A stretch of DNA of 64,000 nt from NCBI RefSeq assembly GCF_003369915.1, contig NC_046673.1, positions 1,658,001 through 1,722,000 of the forward strand, given 5' to 3'. The notes below the pieces were generated by a model. It was not told the origin of the DNA. It made no database searches and saw only the letters and a list, made by a program, of their open reading frames with translations. The position numbers and the translations under genes were made by a program. Numbering within the stretch: the stretch's first letter is position 1; every line of letters starts with the position of its first letter. Shown piece by piece: positions 1 to 12,469 of the stretch. Source of the stretch: Drosophila miranda (lineage: Eukaryota > Arthropoda > Insecta > Diptera > Drosophilidae).

Positions 1-820
1 GTAATTGTATACATCTTCTGGAGTCATTATCAAAAAGATTTATTTTTGTTTCGTCTCTCAATAATATATTATTCCACTTTTAAGACCCATCTGACCCAGA
101 CCATGCCAAATGATTTTCAACGAGTTTTTGCCTCATCTTCAAAATTTTTACTCGGAGTAAGGGAACTTTTCGGACTATCCGTCCTGTTAGGTCTGTATAT
201 TGTAGTCTCCGACGAACCATCAGACCTGATTTTTCTTTCCCAATTTGAGCGTATTTGGCCTTGGAAGACATGAACTGATCCTTTTTTGCAAGACTGATGA
301 TGCGGGTGTGCGTTGTTTGTAAAGATTTCTTCTTCCATCCTCGATTTTCAATAATCACTTTAGATATTAAAGCATTCTGAACAAAAAATTCCGAGCGTCC
401 AAGACTTTTCGCAATTTCCCGGAGAATTTTCCTTTCTTTTTGAAGACTTATGGAAAACTTCTTTTCTTCAGCAGTACGGCCTAACTAAAGAATTTTTTTA
501 AACTCTCATGTACTTAAATATGAAAGAACTCAATAAAAACCAACAATCCTTTGACCAAATCCTTATCTAATCCTTCAAAAATTTATAAATAACACCAGTG
601 TACTTATTATTTTGGCCAGACCAAAAATGCGCATTCAGCAAAAATGTATGCATAGAATTTTACTAAGATGGTTTCCCACTTTAATTTTTGATTTAAATAA
701 TTGGCAAGACTGTAACCTTTCCGAATATAAACAATTGGCATCAATACATTTACAAACATTCGAGCTATTCCATAACAAACTAGCACGACACCGATGTACT
801 TATTTTTTTGGCCAGTAGTG
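1..820 (-). mobile_element. Tc1-like DNA transposon, right end (cut by window start)
   Basis: The minus-strand reading at 80-358 encodes a Tc1-type transposase N-terminal piece: a basic DNA-binding segment followed by motifs such as RRRLQYTDLTGRI and KMRQKLVENHL. To its right lie two direct copies of a roughly 21-bp motif (599-619 and 796-816, core TGTACTTATT.TTTTGGCCAG), the layout of an IR/DR-type Tc1 end. The outer copy ends in GGCCAGTAGTG followed by TA at 821-822; the complement (CACTACTGGCC) resembles the classic Tc1 terminus. The rest of the element lies left of the window. The reading is interrupted and short, so this copy is probably dead. Confidence 0.75.
80..358 (-). pseudogene. 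Tc1-like transposase fragment (N-terminal part)
   Basis: This is a 92-codon remnant of a Tc1/mariner transposase. It corresponds to the second helix-turn-helix and the linker before the catalytic domain. No DDE catalytic residues are in the window. Its 5' side faces the 599-820 terminal repeat, as expected for a transposase gene reading away from that end. It has lost residues relative to related elements and is not an intact gene. Confidence 0.65.
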
Positions 821-1068
821 TATGTACATTTGTATGTACAGATAGTCATTGGGAAGTGGGGGAGGGTTGATTACTTAAGGCCCGGGCTATGTAAGCACAC
901 TCCTCCGCTCGTCCTGTCTCCCAGCTACCGTCGTCCTTGACAGCACTTAGGTAAGGCCACGGGACCATGGACCAGGGTCCCTGGGTCATGGTCCCATTGT
1001 AACAGCTTACGGAGACAAATCCCTGGAAGTGTCTGTTGTGGCTTGCACGTGTCGCTGTCGAGGAGGCC

Positions 1069-1115
1069 GAGGAGGAGGAGGAGGAGGAGGAGGAGGAGGA
1101 GGAGGAGGAGGAGGA
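1069..1115. repeat. (GGA)n trinucleotide repeat
   Basis: An almost pure run of GGA/GAG units of about 47 bp. It produces poly-Glu or poly-Ser/Leu frames that are not evidence of genes. Confidence 0.95.
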
Positions 1116-1321
1116 GCAGTACCACCACCAGCTAGAAGACCAAAGAGAAAAGGAGAGCCCAGGTCTGACCGCACACACACACACGCACACGTTTGAATGG
1201 CAAGTAAGTTTTTGTGTCTAAAAATAGACGAAAATCGATAAACGAATGTTTTTCCTTTTGGTTTTGGGTCCGTCCCCCCGTTTCACGGCGACCGTCATAC
1301 TACCCCAAAAAAAAAACAGAC

Positions 1322-1359
<38 letters not shown>

Positions 1360-2725
1360 AATCCCCACAGAGAAAGAGCAGATACCAGAAAGAGAGGGAC
1401 CCCAGCATAAGAAGAAGGAAGCAGATTACGCCAGGGGCCAGGCCACGGATTTCACATCCACGTGCTTGGCATTGACAGTGGTTTTGATGGCCGAAAGAAA
1501 CGGGAACGGAACAGCCACAACCGCCGACAGCCCACCCCCACCCCACCCGCACACTAAACTTTCATCTGTCATGGGTCTGACAACAACACAGCACAGCGCA
1601 GCACAGGCATGCCGACAGAGCAGAGGCGTTGACGCGACCATGGACAATGTGCATGTTGTTGTTCCTCGGCTCTGCCCGGGAACGACACTGCAGTAGGCAG
1701 CGGCGCGCTAGGCGTCCCTCCTGGAGCAGCGAGCAGAGAGAAAAGCAGCAGCAGCGGCAACGGCAGCAGCAGTAGCAGCAGCATTTGGTGTAAAGCTGTG
1801 GCAGTGCCAGTGGAGGGACAAGCAGGAAAGCAGTGCTAGGAGGACGCCAACAGGACGTGCACAGTGGATCGGCACCGAAAGTATTGCTACAGATCATGTA
1901 GATCAAAAAATGATGCGTCTATGCACATCCTCGGACATCGGACGGACAACTTCGGTACTGGCGCTACGCATAAAAGACACTCGGGATCTCTTTTGGGGAA
2001 AACCTTTGGGGGAAGTTTTTAATTTAATAAATGCAAATCTTGTGCATTTCTGCATACCTTCCATCCCCATCTCACGGATCGTAAGGGGAGCAGTAAAATT
2101 GGCCTTTTAGGGGAATAAAGATCTCTTAGCTGGAGGAACAGCTGTTTGGAAACATTTTGGCTTTCCTTAGTTTGAAAGTTAGTGGCAGGGACAAGCACAG
2201 AATATGTCTGAGTTTCGACTATTTTTCTATTACAAAAAAATGTGTATGTACCAGCAAGGAAAAGTATTAAGGCGGTGGGGGTGAAAATGGAAAATTACTA
2301 AGCAAACTACTTTCGGATCACTGTTCCTCATCGACACTGCTTTGACGACGCTCGCTTTGTTGTGTGTATGTATGATTATAACAGTTATTTTTGGAAGGCA
2401 ATCGCCTGTGTGTGTTTGTGTTTGTGTGTAAGCTCTTGTTTGCACTTGTGTGCGTATCTGTATGCTCTGTCTGTATGTTGGCGTACTCTCTCTGTGTACT
2501 TTTCATGCTGTGTACATAAAAACATACATATGTACATATGTATATTGCCGAATTTTGTTAATGCTTATGTACATTATGTACATATACATATATGTAAGTA
2601 TTTACGTATGTACATGGCCCTGAAGAAAGGAACAAATCGCCAGGAGAGGAAGCCCAAAAGCTTCGAGCTAAAAGCGCCCCCGTCCCCATCCCAAGAAGAA
2701 TGTGGGTGAGGTGGTAAAAGGATGC

Positions 2726-2727
<2 letters not shown>

Positions 2728-2794
<67 letters not shown>

Positions 2795-2815
2795 CAGAGA
2801 GAGACAGAGAGAGAG
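2728..2815. repeat. (GA)n dinucleotide repeat
   Basis: A pure GA tract of about 60 bp (to 2788) followed by interrupted GA/CA units. It is one of several long GA or CT runs in the window and a potential GAGA-factor binding tract. Confidence 0.95.
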
Positions 2816-3780
2816 CTAGTGAAAGACAGGACATTCTTACCCACTTACCGTGTATTGGTATTCTGTCGTCAGGACTAGACATTTTGCATATGGAGTTGTT
2901 TGGGGGGAGGGCGGAACCTGCAACAAATCAGAATGAAACAAATGAAACAAAATGTATAACAAAACATCCATTACTACGACTATACTATACTATACTATCT
3001 AGTACACTAAGCTAGCTGTACTAACCTAGCTGAACCCGTCGTCGACTAATGCCCCGGGCCACCCCCTGGTAGGATTCCCATAGGCGGTCGGACAGCAGCC
3101 TCAGGGAAGCAGGAGCAGCACCTGCTAGTGGAACAGCGAACCAACCTTGGCATCCATCGATGAGCGATCAGAGAGATTCGTCAGCATTCCCCTTCGCGCA
3201 AAGGGAGCTGCTGTCTTTCAATATAATATGCTTCACTCTGCATACAGCAAATATCTGTGCTTTCTTTATCTGGGATTCGGCTCCCAGAGGAAATGAGTCT
3301 CACATTCTTGGGGGCTCATTGCGAATTCATTTAATCGGAATCCGACGCTTGGGAATGAGCCCAGGCCTTCTCCATTCCACATTCCCCAAAGAAACAAAAT
3401 TACAATTTGTATATACTATATTCGAAGTGAATGATTCTTCCAGAACTCACGATTTCATTAAAGAGAAACAAATGACATCGGAGAAGGGGTCCCATACCCT
3501 TTAAGGGCTGTCAATCGCTCCTGTGGCATAGTAATCCGATTCCGAACAGACCTTCCAGGATGTATGATGCCTGAATCTGTAAATCTCAGCCTCAAATAAC
3601 GGCACCTGAATCCGCTCAGGAATTGAAACTTCCGCGAATTATAAACAGTAAACAAAGGAATCGTGAGCCGCGGCTCTGCTTTTGTATGTGATCTTTTCTT
3701 ACATGTCTCTTATTCTCTATTTTTACAGAGAAACAGAGAATGCGTAGGCGCGTGGAAGGTGGTGCGTAGCCACTGCAACA

Positions 3781-3893
3781 GACAGACATGGCTATATCGA
3801 GTCGGTTATTGATGCCGATCAAGAATGTGTAAGCTTGATGGGGTCGGAAACGCTTGCTTCTGGGTGTTACACACATCTACTTCCACCACAAAT
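3781..3893 (+). repeat. DINE-1/INE-1-like core repeat, copy 1
   Basis: It contains the diagnostic blocks CATGGCTATATCGA, GATGCCGATCAAGAAT and GGGGTCGGAAACGCTT, then CTTCTGGGTGTTACAC. These match, by recollection, the reverse complement of the core of the Drosophila DINE-1/INE-1 Helitron-like repeat. Other copies are near 17,521, 22,081 and 55,560. Only the core is present; the element ends were not resolved. Confidence 0.6.
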
Positions 3894-4204
3894 CAGAACC
3901 CTTACTGGCAATACTCGTACCATTCGACTCTTCCAGTTTCTAGTATTCGGATTCTTGTGTATTTTTGAAGTTCTATAGATCGACGATATTTGGTGCAGAT
4001 TATGATGGTTGGGGGTCAGTCAACCATAATCTTCCAAAGCTGTCAAGCTGCGCTTTGTACCCTCACTGAGCCTACATCCCCCTCCCCCTTAGTGTTCGAT
4101 TTCATAAGTGCCATAAGTAGATACGATATTTGAGATGCCTATAGCTAGTAGTGCCGCTAGTAGTAGACTCGCAGCTCTCAAAACTCTTTTTGAGGCATTT
4201 CATG

Positions 4205-4430
4205 AACGATCGCGGGAATGTTTATGTGGTTTTAAAGTGCTCGAGAATCGAGGTGTCAGCAGTTCCTGTGGCGTCCTCTTGGAGGCATCTTCCAGCGATG
4301 CCAGCACCGGGTCGCCCAGGTATTTCCTCCTTGCCTTTGAGAGAGGCGGACAGTTGCAGATGAGATGCTCCAGGGTTTCGACTACCTCAGGCTCATCGGA
4401 TTTCCTACAACTGACTTAGAAGAAAGCATC
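4205..4430 (-). mobile_element. Non-LTR retrotransposon ORF2 C-terminal fragment
   Basis: The minus strand encodes a cysteine/histidine segment of the type found at the C terminus of non-LTR reverse transcriptase proteins: CRKSDEPEVVETLEHLICNC, followed by PPLSKARRKYLGDPVL. The C...EHL.C.C arrangement and the ARRKYLG motif are typical of R1/LOA/I-like elements. No reverse transcriptase core is present, so it is a short dead fragment. Confidence 0.6.
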
Positions 4431-7400
4431 GCTTCCTTTGGACTTGCAAGAACAGAAGATATGAAGGAATTGAAAGCTAAGTTGGAACTGAAAACATGCA
4501 CTCTCAATATTGTATTTGACTTTTGACAATTGACTACAAAAATTAGACCGAAGGGAGGATCGAAGTGGGCGATTTAGCAAGGTTATGTCTCTGGCATCCT
4601 CCCCACCTAAATCGGGTGTCAGGCGTCAGATGAGGAAATGTGTCAAAAAAGAAGAGTCTGAAGTGTTGCATGGTGCGGCACTACTATTTGCATGAACACA
4701 GCTATATTTAATTTCCGTTGATATGGATTTTAGATCCTGCCGACTCTTAGCTCTCAGGTGCGGGCGTTACCTCGACTTGCCCCATTGACCTTCGCATATA
4801 AATACATACAGAGGTACGTACACACACAGAGGCACATAGAGAGAGACATGCACAGAGCATGCATACATAAATGACGCACAAAACAATTTCCGTTCACTAA
4901 TTACACAAGCAAATGGAAGAACAAAAGGAGACGAACAACAATAATAGAAGATACCGCCAACAACAAAACGAAACGAGACGAGACGAAACGAAACGAAACA
5001 AACCAAAGTCAAAGTCAAGACCGATAGAGAGAGACAGAGAGAGAGCGAGAGAGAGAGAGAGAAGGAGCAGGAGCAGAAGGAAGGAACATTGCATTGTAAA
5101 TAACCGTTGAATGGCGCTCTAGACCTCGCAATTGTTAATGAACAATTCAAGAAAAATTCCAATCAATTAAATCGCCGGGCTAATCCAGCAACAAAAATTA
5201 CCTGTAGAGGAGGGAAGCACTGAACCCTGAACCCAGAAAAACACTGAATCCGGCAAGAATTTAGCAAGGCCACACTGGAAGAAAGCAGTGGAAAGCAGTG
5301 CCGTGTCGGATGCCTTGCCTTTGTGTGAAAGAGACCCATTTAAACCCATTTAAATAAACTAAAGCTATACCTATAGATGATCCGATAGAGAGAGAGAGAG
5401 AGAGAGAGAGGGGAAGCGAGGGAGAGGAGCTTTGTAGTACGCACAAATGAATCACAAAAGGGGGCCATGATCCAGGTGAAAACCGACGGATACGGATGGG
5501 ACTAATGGGAATGCTACTAGGTCTACGCCTAGGCATGCATATCCTCCCGTTCGCATTCCGGCTCGACGCATTCCTTGCCTCTGTTGGATCCCTTGAATTC
5601 CGCAGATGCAGTTCCTGGTCAACGACTGTGTGCCCCAAAATAGAGGGGCATTTTATACGTCGAATCGACTCAATTTAATGGGCAATTATTTTCAACAGGT
5701 GCGTGCCAGGTGTTGCCTTAGCGCCATAATGGAATCCCACTTGGGGCTAGGATAAACGCACACGCCCGAATTACATACATACACATACATATGTACATCC
5801 ATATGCCTAGTAGCGAAGGAACAACAACATAACATATCATTGATAATGAATGAAAGAAGTATAGTTTTCATTTCATTCAAGAGTGAAATAATGCAATTTA
5901 TTCACGGAAAACCACTCCTTAATCTGCAGTCGCTATTAAGAGTTCTTAATAGCGATATTTGTTCGTGAATGCCTGGTGATTAGGGAAAGAACCAAACAAC
6001 AACAAATTCCATGCCCATGCCCCATGCCCCATGCCCCATGCCCCATGCACAACTCTAGCCCTAACTTCCCCTCACGGAACGAACTCTCTTGAGCGCCCTT
6101 CCGTAATTCCGTATTTTTAAGAGAAAAAAACCAATTAAATATTATTGGTAATGTTCTAAATAACTTAAATTTTAAAGCAGCGCAAGAAACTAATTGATTT
6201 CATTCGGATTTCGTGTCACTTTCATAGTCATGGTATTTCCATTGTGACTGAGAGATGGGGAAAAGAACGGGTACCTTTACATATCCAATTTTGTTAATCT
6301 ATTATTATAGTTATTATTATTATTATAGGAGGGAAACCTATAATCTGTCATCTGCGGATTGTGGTATGCATTTGTTTCTTTATTTCGATGCTCGTAGCTA
6401 TTACGAATTACGCCTAGTTGAAGGGATGTGTATGTATCATATGTAAATGGGAAAGCACAAACTTTTCAGCTTATGTTCGACACAGTCTTGCGCACCAACA
6501 GTACCATTATCCTGGGATGCAATAGTTCTGGGTAACTCTCACGATGGGCCGAAAAGATATGCCTATCTCGGCCGTTTCCTATTCTGGTTTTCATACTGAT
6601 TCGAACTGCCCCGCCTGTTACATCTATCTCCGCGATGAGATTATATCGCCCAATGTTCTCTATCATATCACTGCCGCTCGCCCGTTGCCTAGCAGAGCTC
6701 AGATCTCTGCCTTGGCTCTGCTCTGGATTGCGTCGCATTGCTGCCATGCTGCTGCTGCTGCTGCTGCTGCCGCTGCTGGCATCATTGTCAATGCTGATAG
6801 GCAAGTGGAAAAAGAAGAAGCAGCAGAGAGCATAAACCAGTTCAATGCGCTTTGCGTTGTAGCTTTTTTGGGGTGGCAGCTGCTGCTGCTGGGCTGCGGA
6901 CAGCACTTACAAAATTAAGGGGGTGGGGAGGATCCGGGGGAGAGAAAACCAACAATCAACCAAACCAACACAGAGAGATGGAGAGAGGGGCAGAGAGAGG
7001 CAAGCATCGTAAGAGAGAGAGCAACACTTCATTTAGCACGCACACACTTGTTACATAAATAACGGCGAATCGAGTGAGAAGCAACAAGAGCAGCAAAAAA
7101 AAAAAGAAGTCGCCTGCCTTCTGATGGCTAGCAGCAGCGTCGCAGCGCTGCTTCAGCTGCTCTGCTGTTACTCTGCTCAAATTTGAAATTATTGCGGCAT
7201 GGCTGCGACGACACCAGCTGAGCCGAGCCCAGCCTCGATTAGAATTTGGCTTTTTCTTATTGGAACTAAAATACATAAAATACATACGATACCTCTGTCA
7301 AGTGGTGCAAAAACTGCTTGCTTGCTTGATGGTTTCTCTGCTTGTTGTTGTCGTAGTTTTAAATGTTTTTTGTTTTGTTGAAGAGAAAAACGTTTTTCAC

Positions 7401-8025
7401 AATGCGAAAAAAAATATTAAAATAAAACAGACACGCGCTCTCCTCTCTCTAAACACTAACACACCTGCACAGACTCTAGGCAGGCGCTTTTGTGTGTGTG
7501 GCTTTGTGTGTATTCAAAGTTTTTTTTTTGTTTTTTGAGGTAATTTTGTTGTTGTTTTTGTTGATGTTTCTGTGGTTCCACTGCTTTTTTGCGCTCTTTT
7601 TATGAAATTTGTTGTGTCATATATTGTATTTATTTATGTTTTTTATGTGTGAATTTCTTGTCGCTGCTGTTGCTTTTGTTGTTGTCACTTCACAAGCAGT
7701 TTTCGCAGTTTTTTTACTGCTTCCACTGCTTTTTCTCCTCATCATCGCTCATTCTTCTTTCCTTGTTGATTCGCCTACAATTTTTGCTCTCTCCTTCCCT
7801 CTTTCTCTTAAACACTAAATTTCTACGTTTTCTCGTTGGTACGCGCACGCACTTTTATATCTCTTAACATTTGCGCTTCCGATAAACAGAAAAAAAATTA
7901 TAACAGCAAAAAAATTTTGTTATATTTGAACAGAAGAAAAGGAAACAAGACAAAATTTCCGTTCAATTGGGATTCCGCTTTGCGCTTTGGAGGGGAGCAC
8001 CGCCACACAGCAACAACCTCATAAT
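4431..8025. other. No gene seen; simple repeats and T-rich sequence
   Basis: No convincing coding sequence. Features seen are GA tracts at about 5030-5065 and 5383-5411, a short CCATGCC minisatellite at about 6010-6047, CTG/GCA runs at 6745-6780 and 6880-6895, a hairpin at 5931-5954, and a strongly T-rich block at 7360-7870. The complement of the T-rich block resembles an A-rich Drosophila 5' leader, so a minus-strand transcript start near 7,950 is possible but unproven. Confidence 0.5.
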
Positions 8026-8029
8026 TAGG

Positions 8030-8945
8030 GATGTACGTTCAGAATATATTGATACATCAATATATCGATACTAATATTTGTTAATAATATATTTGTAGGC
8101 GATATTTTTTTGGGCAGGCTTTTCACCACATTTTGTGGAATGTATCATCATAATAAAATCAACTCGTGCTGCCAAAACGCCATCCTTCGCATACATTTTT
8201 ACTCAATCACCCAAAGATCGCAGCTTCAAGTATAATACAATCTTATCTAACATTTGTGTGTTTCTTACTAAGTCGACCCGATGAGAGCCGATAGTAAGAA
8301 TTCCCACCCGAAAAGGCCTTCGGCTCGCGCCGACCATAATTCTATATAAATTGATATTTACTCATTGTGTTTATCATCACAATCAATACGATCCTTGTTG
8401 AGCCGAAGGATCAAACAGCCGAAACGAAAACAAGCTTGAAAAATGTAGCATCCGTCAACGCTATAGTAGTTTATTCTGTTGATTTTTATGCATGAACATT
8501 TTTGCAATTACCCAAAGTCGTTCTCTGGTCTGTTGGTCAGTCTGCTCCGGGAACTGTCGCAAAAATTTCTGCTAAGACGTCTTGCTTGTGTTAGCACATC
8601 AATGTATACTGTATGGTACTGTATGTATGGTATGGTATGGTTAGTGGTCAGGGAAAATCGACGCTATTTTTCTGTGCCCATATACCTTATTCACACTGGC
8701 CACCATCCATTTCTGCGATTTCCTCTCCACAAATTTCTCAGTAATTCCACCATCCTTGTGGGATTTTACTCTTCTATGCGATGTTTAGTCGATAGTTTAC
8801 AAATGCAGCCCTAAAAAGCAATGAATTGCAATATAAAATAACTCGCGCGTAGACATATTTAAAATTTCAAATTCTATATGAACAAAGGAATATATCGCTG
8901 AAAAATATCGATATATTTGATATTTTTCAATATATTATAACGCTG
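8030..8945. repeat. AT-rich element with imperfect inverted ends
   Basis: The left edge (about 8042-8075) and the right edge (about 8890-8940) carry related AATATATTGA...AATATATCGAT blocks in opposite orientation, bounding about 0.9 kb. The interior has no coding potential and includes a GC-rich palindromic patch near 8,310-8,335. It looks like a small non-autonomous element, but AT-richness makes chance similarity possible. Confidence 0.35.
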
Positions 8946-10421
8946 ATATTGAATCCAGCTTGTTACAATAGTTCTTATAAAGAAAACAAAAAACAACAGT
9001 TTTTACATATTATAAAATATTTGCGTACGTTTTTTTCTTCCTTGTTTTAATTATTTAAAGATATTAAATTTATTTTGGATTTTAGTGTTTTAGTACAAAT
9101 ATTAGATAATTTTTGTATGTTCCCCTTTTGTTATTTTAGATACTATTTAAAAAAGCTAAATTTATTTTCGATTTCAATAGTTAGAATTAAAGCGATCTTT
9201 CAGTCGACTGCGTGGGTAATGAGGTATCTCACATTGCTCCACTAAATAAATTACGACAGGTTTTGTTTTGCACTAATTAGTTATCGCCGCTTGGGTTCAG
9301 TCAGTATCATTGCTAGCTAAGTAATTGGTATGAGGCACTTCACTTTCGAAAAACCTTTCCGATTTGTTTATAAAAACGCAAAAATTGGTGCTCTCATTTT
9401 CGGAAAACGTTCTCAAAACGGAAACTTTTTCTCATCAAAATATAAAGCAAGCGAATATTAATTCCAAATGAAAAAAAAATGCAACTTACTGATGCATTAA
9501 CATTTAATTCACATCATTGCAATGTGTCCCGGGCCTCCCGGATAACAGGTAGGGGCTCCGCTTTCGAGAACTTTCGGTCATACGGCTTTTTGTCGCGCAC
9601 CACACCATGTGAAGAACCATCTGCAGGGCTGGGCCAGTGGTCACCACGTAGTCCTCGACGATGCGTCATCGACAATCGATGAAGGAGAGGTAGGGGCCTG
9701 CCGTTGGTTACACGCCACCCACACCAATATTCCCAGCCAATTTATCTTCAGTATTGCGAAAATATAACATGGTACGCGTCGACCAGCCGGCTAGAGCCTT
9801 GGGATTCATCTCGAATGCCTCCTGCCCTTATAATTTTGTGTGTCGGCAAAGTCGTCGCTACCTATCGACCATTATAATCTGCTCGTGGTGCATATTCTGG
9901 AACTGAAGCATCCATCCATAGTACCCCATTATACATCCTGTACTCTTTGAGTACCGGGTATAGAAAGGACAGAGTTGCCTGAGATATCACCTCAATAAAT
10001 TTAAACTAGTAGAGATAGAATCTTGTAGGTTCAGTAGAATGGAGCAGGAAACATCGCAACATATTCCATTTGAATGCCCAACAAAAGGAGATCTCAAATT
10101 TGAGGGAGCCACAGTGCACCCTCACAGGATTTCACATCCACTTTGCAGGCCGGATACGGATACGATATACGGATACGGATATGTACATTTACATATTTAT
10201 ATAGGAACATATGTATAAATATTTAACAATATCAACTTTTTCGACTTTTTATTAGTTCCCACGTTCGACAGGTCCGAATAACCGAAAACCCCGGGGGTCT
10301 TTCCTTCATATCCTTTTTTTAACCGTGGTTCGAACCCTCTCGCTCTCCCTTCGTACGGACAGGTAGTTGGCGTCCGATTCATCTCGCTACTAGCACTAAC
10401 CACTCCTGTGATATCCTAATG
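8946..10421. other. No gene seen; repeat debris
   Basis: AT-rich sequence to about 9,480, then a mixed-composition block (9,500-9,800) with no sustained frame. At 9,937-9,962 is ACTCTTTGAGTACCGGGTAT, the tail that also ends the DINE-1-like copy near 55,720, so the block before it is probably a decayed mobile element. A tRNA-like patch lies at about 10,325-10,410 on the minus strand. Confidence 0.5.
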
Positions 10422-10423
10422 TA

Positions 10424-11720
10424 TCCAAAAGACCACTTTTGTTGGCCAAAACCTAACTTTTAAAAGTAAAACTTTGATCACTCTGCAATAGAAAAAGAGT
10501 GATAATCAAAGCTGCGTACCAGAAAATTACATAGATGTCACCACATTCGCAAAATCAACTGTTCAACCCAGCTGTTGTTATCGAAAAGCACGTGCAGTGA
10601 AAAAATATCATATTCATAATTCGACTTTTGCTTTCATTATAAATAATTTCATTTTAACCCAATCTCAAATTTGGCTCGGAAAAAATTGGCCAGGCAACAA
10701 CAATTTTCGTTTTGGTGCAAACAGCAAAAATATGTGAAAACGTAATCCGCAAAAGTATATGAAAAACGGAGCCTGACTGATTAATAACAACTTGTAATCT
10801 GTCAAAAATTGAAAAACGACAAAACCTGATTCAATTTGTGTGATGAATTTTAATCAGTCGGTATCTAGTAGTTGTGATGTCTTCGTAATTGTAGAATAAA
10901 GTGAGTCGTTCAGCACCTGCCAACTTGTAATGAAAACTAGTTTTTAAAAAGGTATACAAAATGAGTCCCACCTAGTATTACCCTGAAACTTTTTGTGTGT
11001 CGTAGATTGATATATTCTCGTAGAAATGTACATATATAGTAGGAAATTCCACTTTTCACCACAATTCTTGAAATTTTCATTTGCAAATTCGAAAATGAAG
11101 AATTGTTTGCCGTATGGAATTCAGAGATGGGTAAGAAAAATGCGGTACTCAAATTTTTGAAAACGACTCTTAATGGCGACATACATGTCAGATGAATTGA
11201 AAATTTGTTATCGTTTGGCAACGAAACGGGAAAAATGCAGGTCAGATTCAAAGATGTTTAAACGAAAATATGTGGATTGGCCAAAAGTCTTAAAGTCAGT
11301 GGGACGCCCTGTGCTGTTATATTCAAAAAAAGATCGCAGAGCACGAAGAAGGCAGGCTGCAGATCTTATTGTATCAGAGGGAGGAAAAATGAATTTATTG
11401 ATTCAAGCGGCAAGCATGGCCCCACGAAAACGAGGCAAATACGACCACGCATTTGTTTTAAATCGTTAATATTTATGAACAGAGAAGGCTAAATTAGTTC
11501 GTAAGGCTGTACAGGACCCAGTCGGAAAGCCGGTACCTATCGCACCTAACGAGGCGTTAGCCCTGCTTTTAGACAAGGATCTCTGCAAATAGCAGTATTG
11601 TTTTTTAAATACACTTCTTATCGATTATATACATATATACAATACAGAAAATTAAATACAAAAATCTTGTTTCGTTCGTGAGCTATTAATTTTGGCCAAC
11701 ATAAGTGGTCGTTGGGACCA
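10424..11720. mobile_element. 1.3-kb element with terminal inverted repeats and TA flanks
   Basis: GACCACTTTTGTTGGCCAAA at 10431-10450 is repeated in inverse at 11690-11710 with one mismatch over 21 bp. Similarity continues outward with small gaps to a TA dinucleotide on each side (10422-10423 and 11721-11722). Size (1,297 bp), TA flanks and inverted ends fit a Tc1/mariner-type transposon. The interior does not show a Tc1 catalytic domain; the only notable frame is at 11173-11469. Confidence 0.55.
11173..11469 (+). CDS. Unrecognised basic 98-aa frame inside the TIR element
   Basis: I do not recognise this protein. It is basic, with a segment SVGRPVLLY followed by DRRARRRQAADL, which resembles DNA-binding linkers seen in transposon proteins. 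It lies within the inverted-repeat-bounded element 10424-11720, so it is most likely a remnant of that element's gene rather than a host gene. No start context or intron supports it. Confidence 0.25.
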   Translation: MATYMSDELKICYRLATKREKCRSDSKMFKRKYVDWPKVLKSVGRPVLLYSKKDRRARRRQAADLIVSEGGKMNLLIQAASMAPRKRGKYDHAFVLNR

Positions 11721-11722
11721 TA

Positions 11723-12460
11723 GTGTACCATTGTATCATTTAATTTTTTTTGGATATAGAATATAAGAATATAATTATTTAATAATATATTATTTATAAT
11801 ATAATAAAATTGTTTAATATAGAATATACGAAATGGTCATTTCCGGTCCGGTCCCGAACGTACGTTCGTAGAAAACAAAAATTTTACCCAGGTTTTTAAT
11901 ATCCGATTCGAAGTATATGTCGATTTTAGCATAATCTAGTATAATGGAAAACTCTGCAAAACGAGTCGGAATATTCGAAAGCAATTAAGTTATTTGAAAA
12001 GATGATTTATGTAAGTTTCTATCGATTATTTACACAATAAGATATCTCTATTAGTGCTTTTATTCAATTAGGTAACTCACATTCTCCCATAAATCACATC
12101 ATATATCCTTAACCAACAGCTTAGTTTGCTTTTGCTTATCTTAAGAGGTTTTCAGATCCAAGTTCATGAAATTATATGCCAAATGGTTAAATTAACTTTC
12201 AATCAATTTAAAAAAAATATCGTTATATTTCCGCGGAAATGCCAATATGTACAAAATACATAATAATGCATTTCATACATGACTTTATATTAGGATAATT
12301 GTCATTAGGGTATTCTGCGTGCGTCGTGTCAATAAGCAAATATTTTGAAAGTAATTTGTTTATGAAATGTTTTCGGCTCTGAAATCGGCTACTTTTCAAA
12401 CTCCGTTCCTCGAACGTTCTTCTCTGCATCAGAACCATAGCGCGGGTGGAGTGCATATCC
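11723..12460. other. No gene seen; AT-rich
   Basis: A strongly AT-rich interval with no coding frame I can support. It ends in a short (CTAT)n run at about 12,470-12,490. Confidence 0.6.
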
Positions 12461-12469
12461 TTGACACCG

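Larger units (their letters stand above)
823..3780. other. Gene-poor stretch with microsatellites
   Basis: I see no supportable gene here. It holds a (GGA)n tract at 1069-1115, a (GA)n tract at 1326-1356, CAG/GCA-rich sequence at 1740-1785, GT-rich sequence at 2405-2470 and a long (GA)n tract at 2728-2788 that degenerates to about 2815. Open frames across these tracts are low-complexity artefacts. It could be intergenic or intronic. Confidence 0.6.

Noticed and set aside
846..1190. Frames with long Ser, Leu or Glu runs
   Set aside because: They are translations of the (GGA)n repeat.
2574..3015. Frames with alternating Arg-Glu or Leu-Ser
   Set aside because: They are translations of the (GA)n repeat at 2728-2815.
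6466..6918. 146- and 124-codon overlapping frames
   Set aside because: Both depend on CTG/GCA runs; no conserved motif, start context or splice sites.
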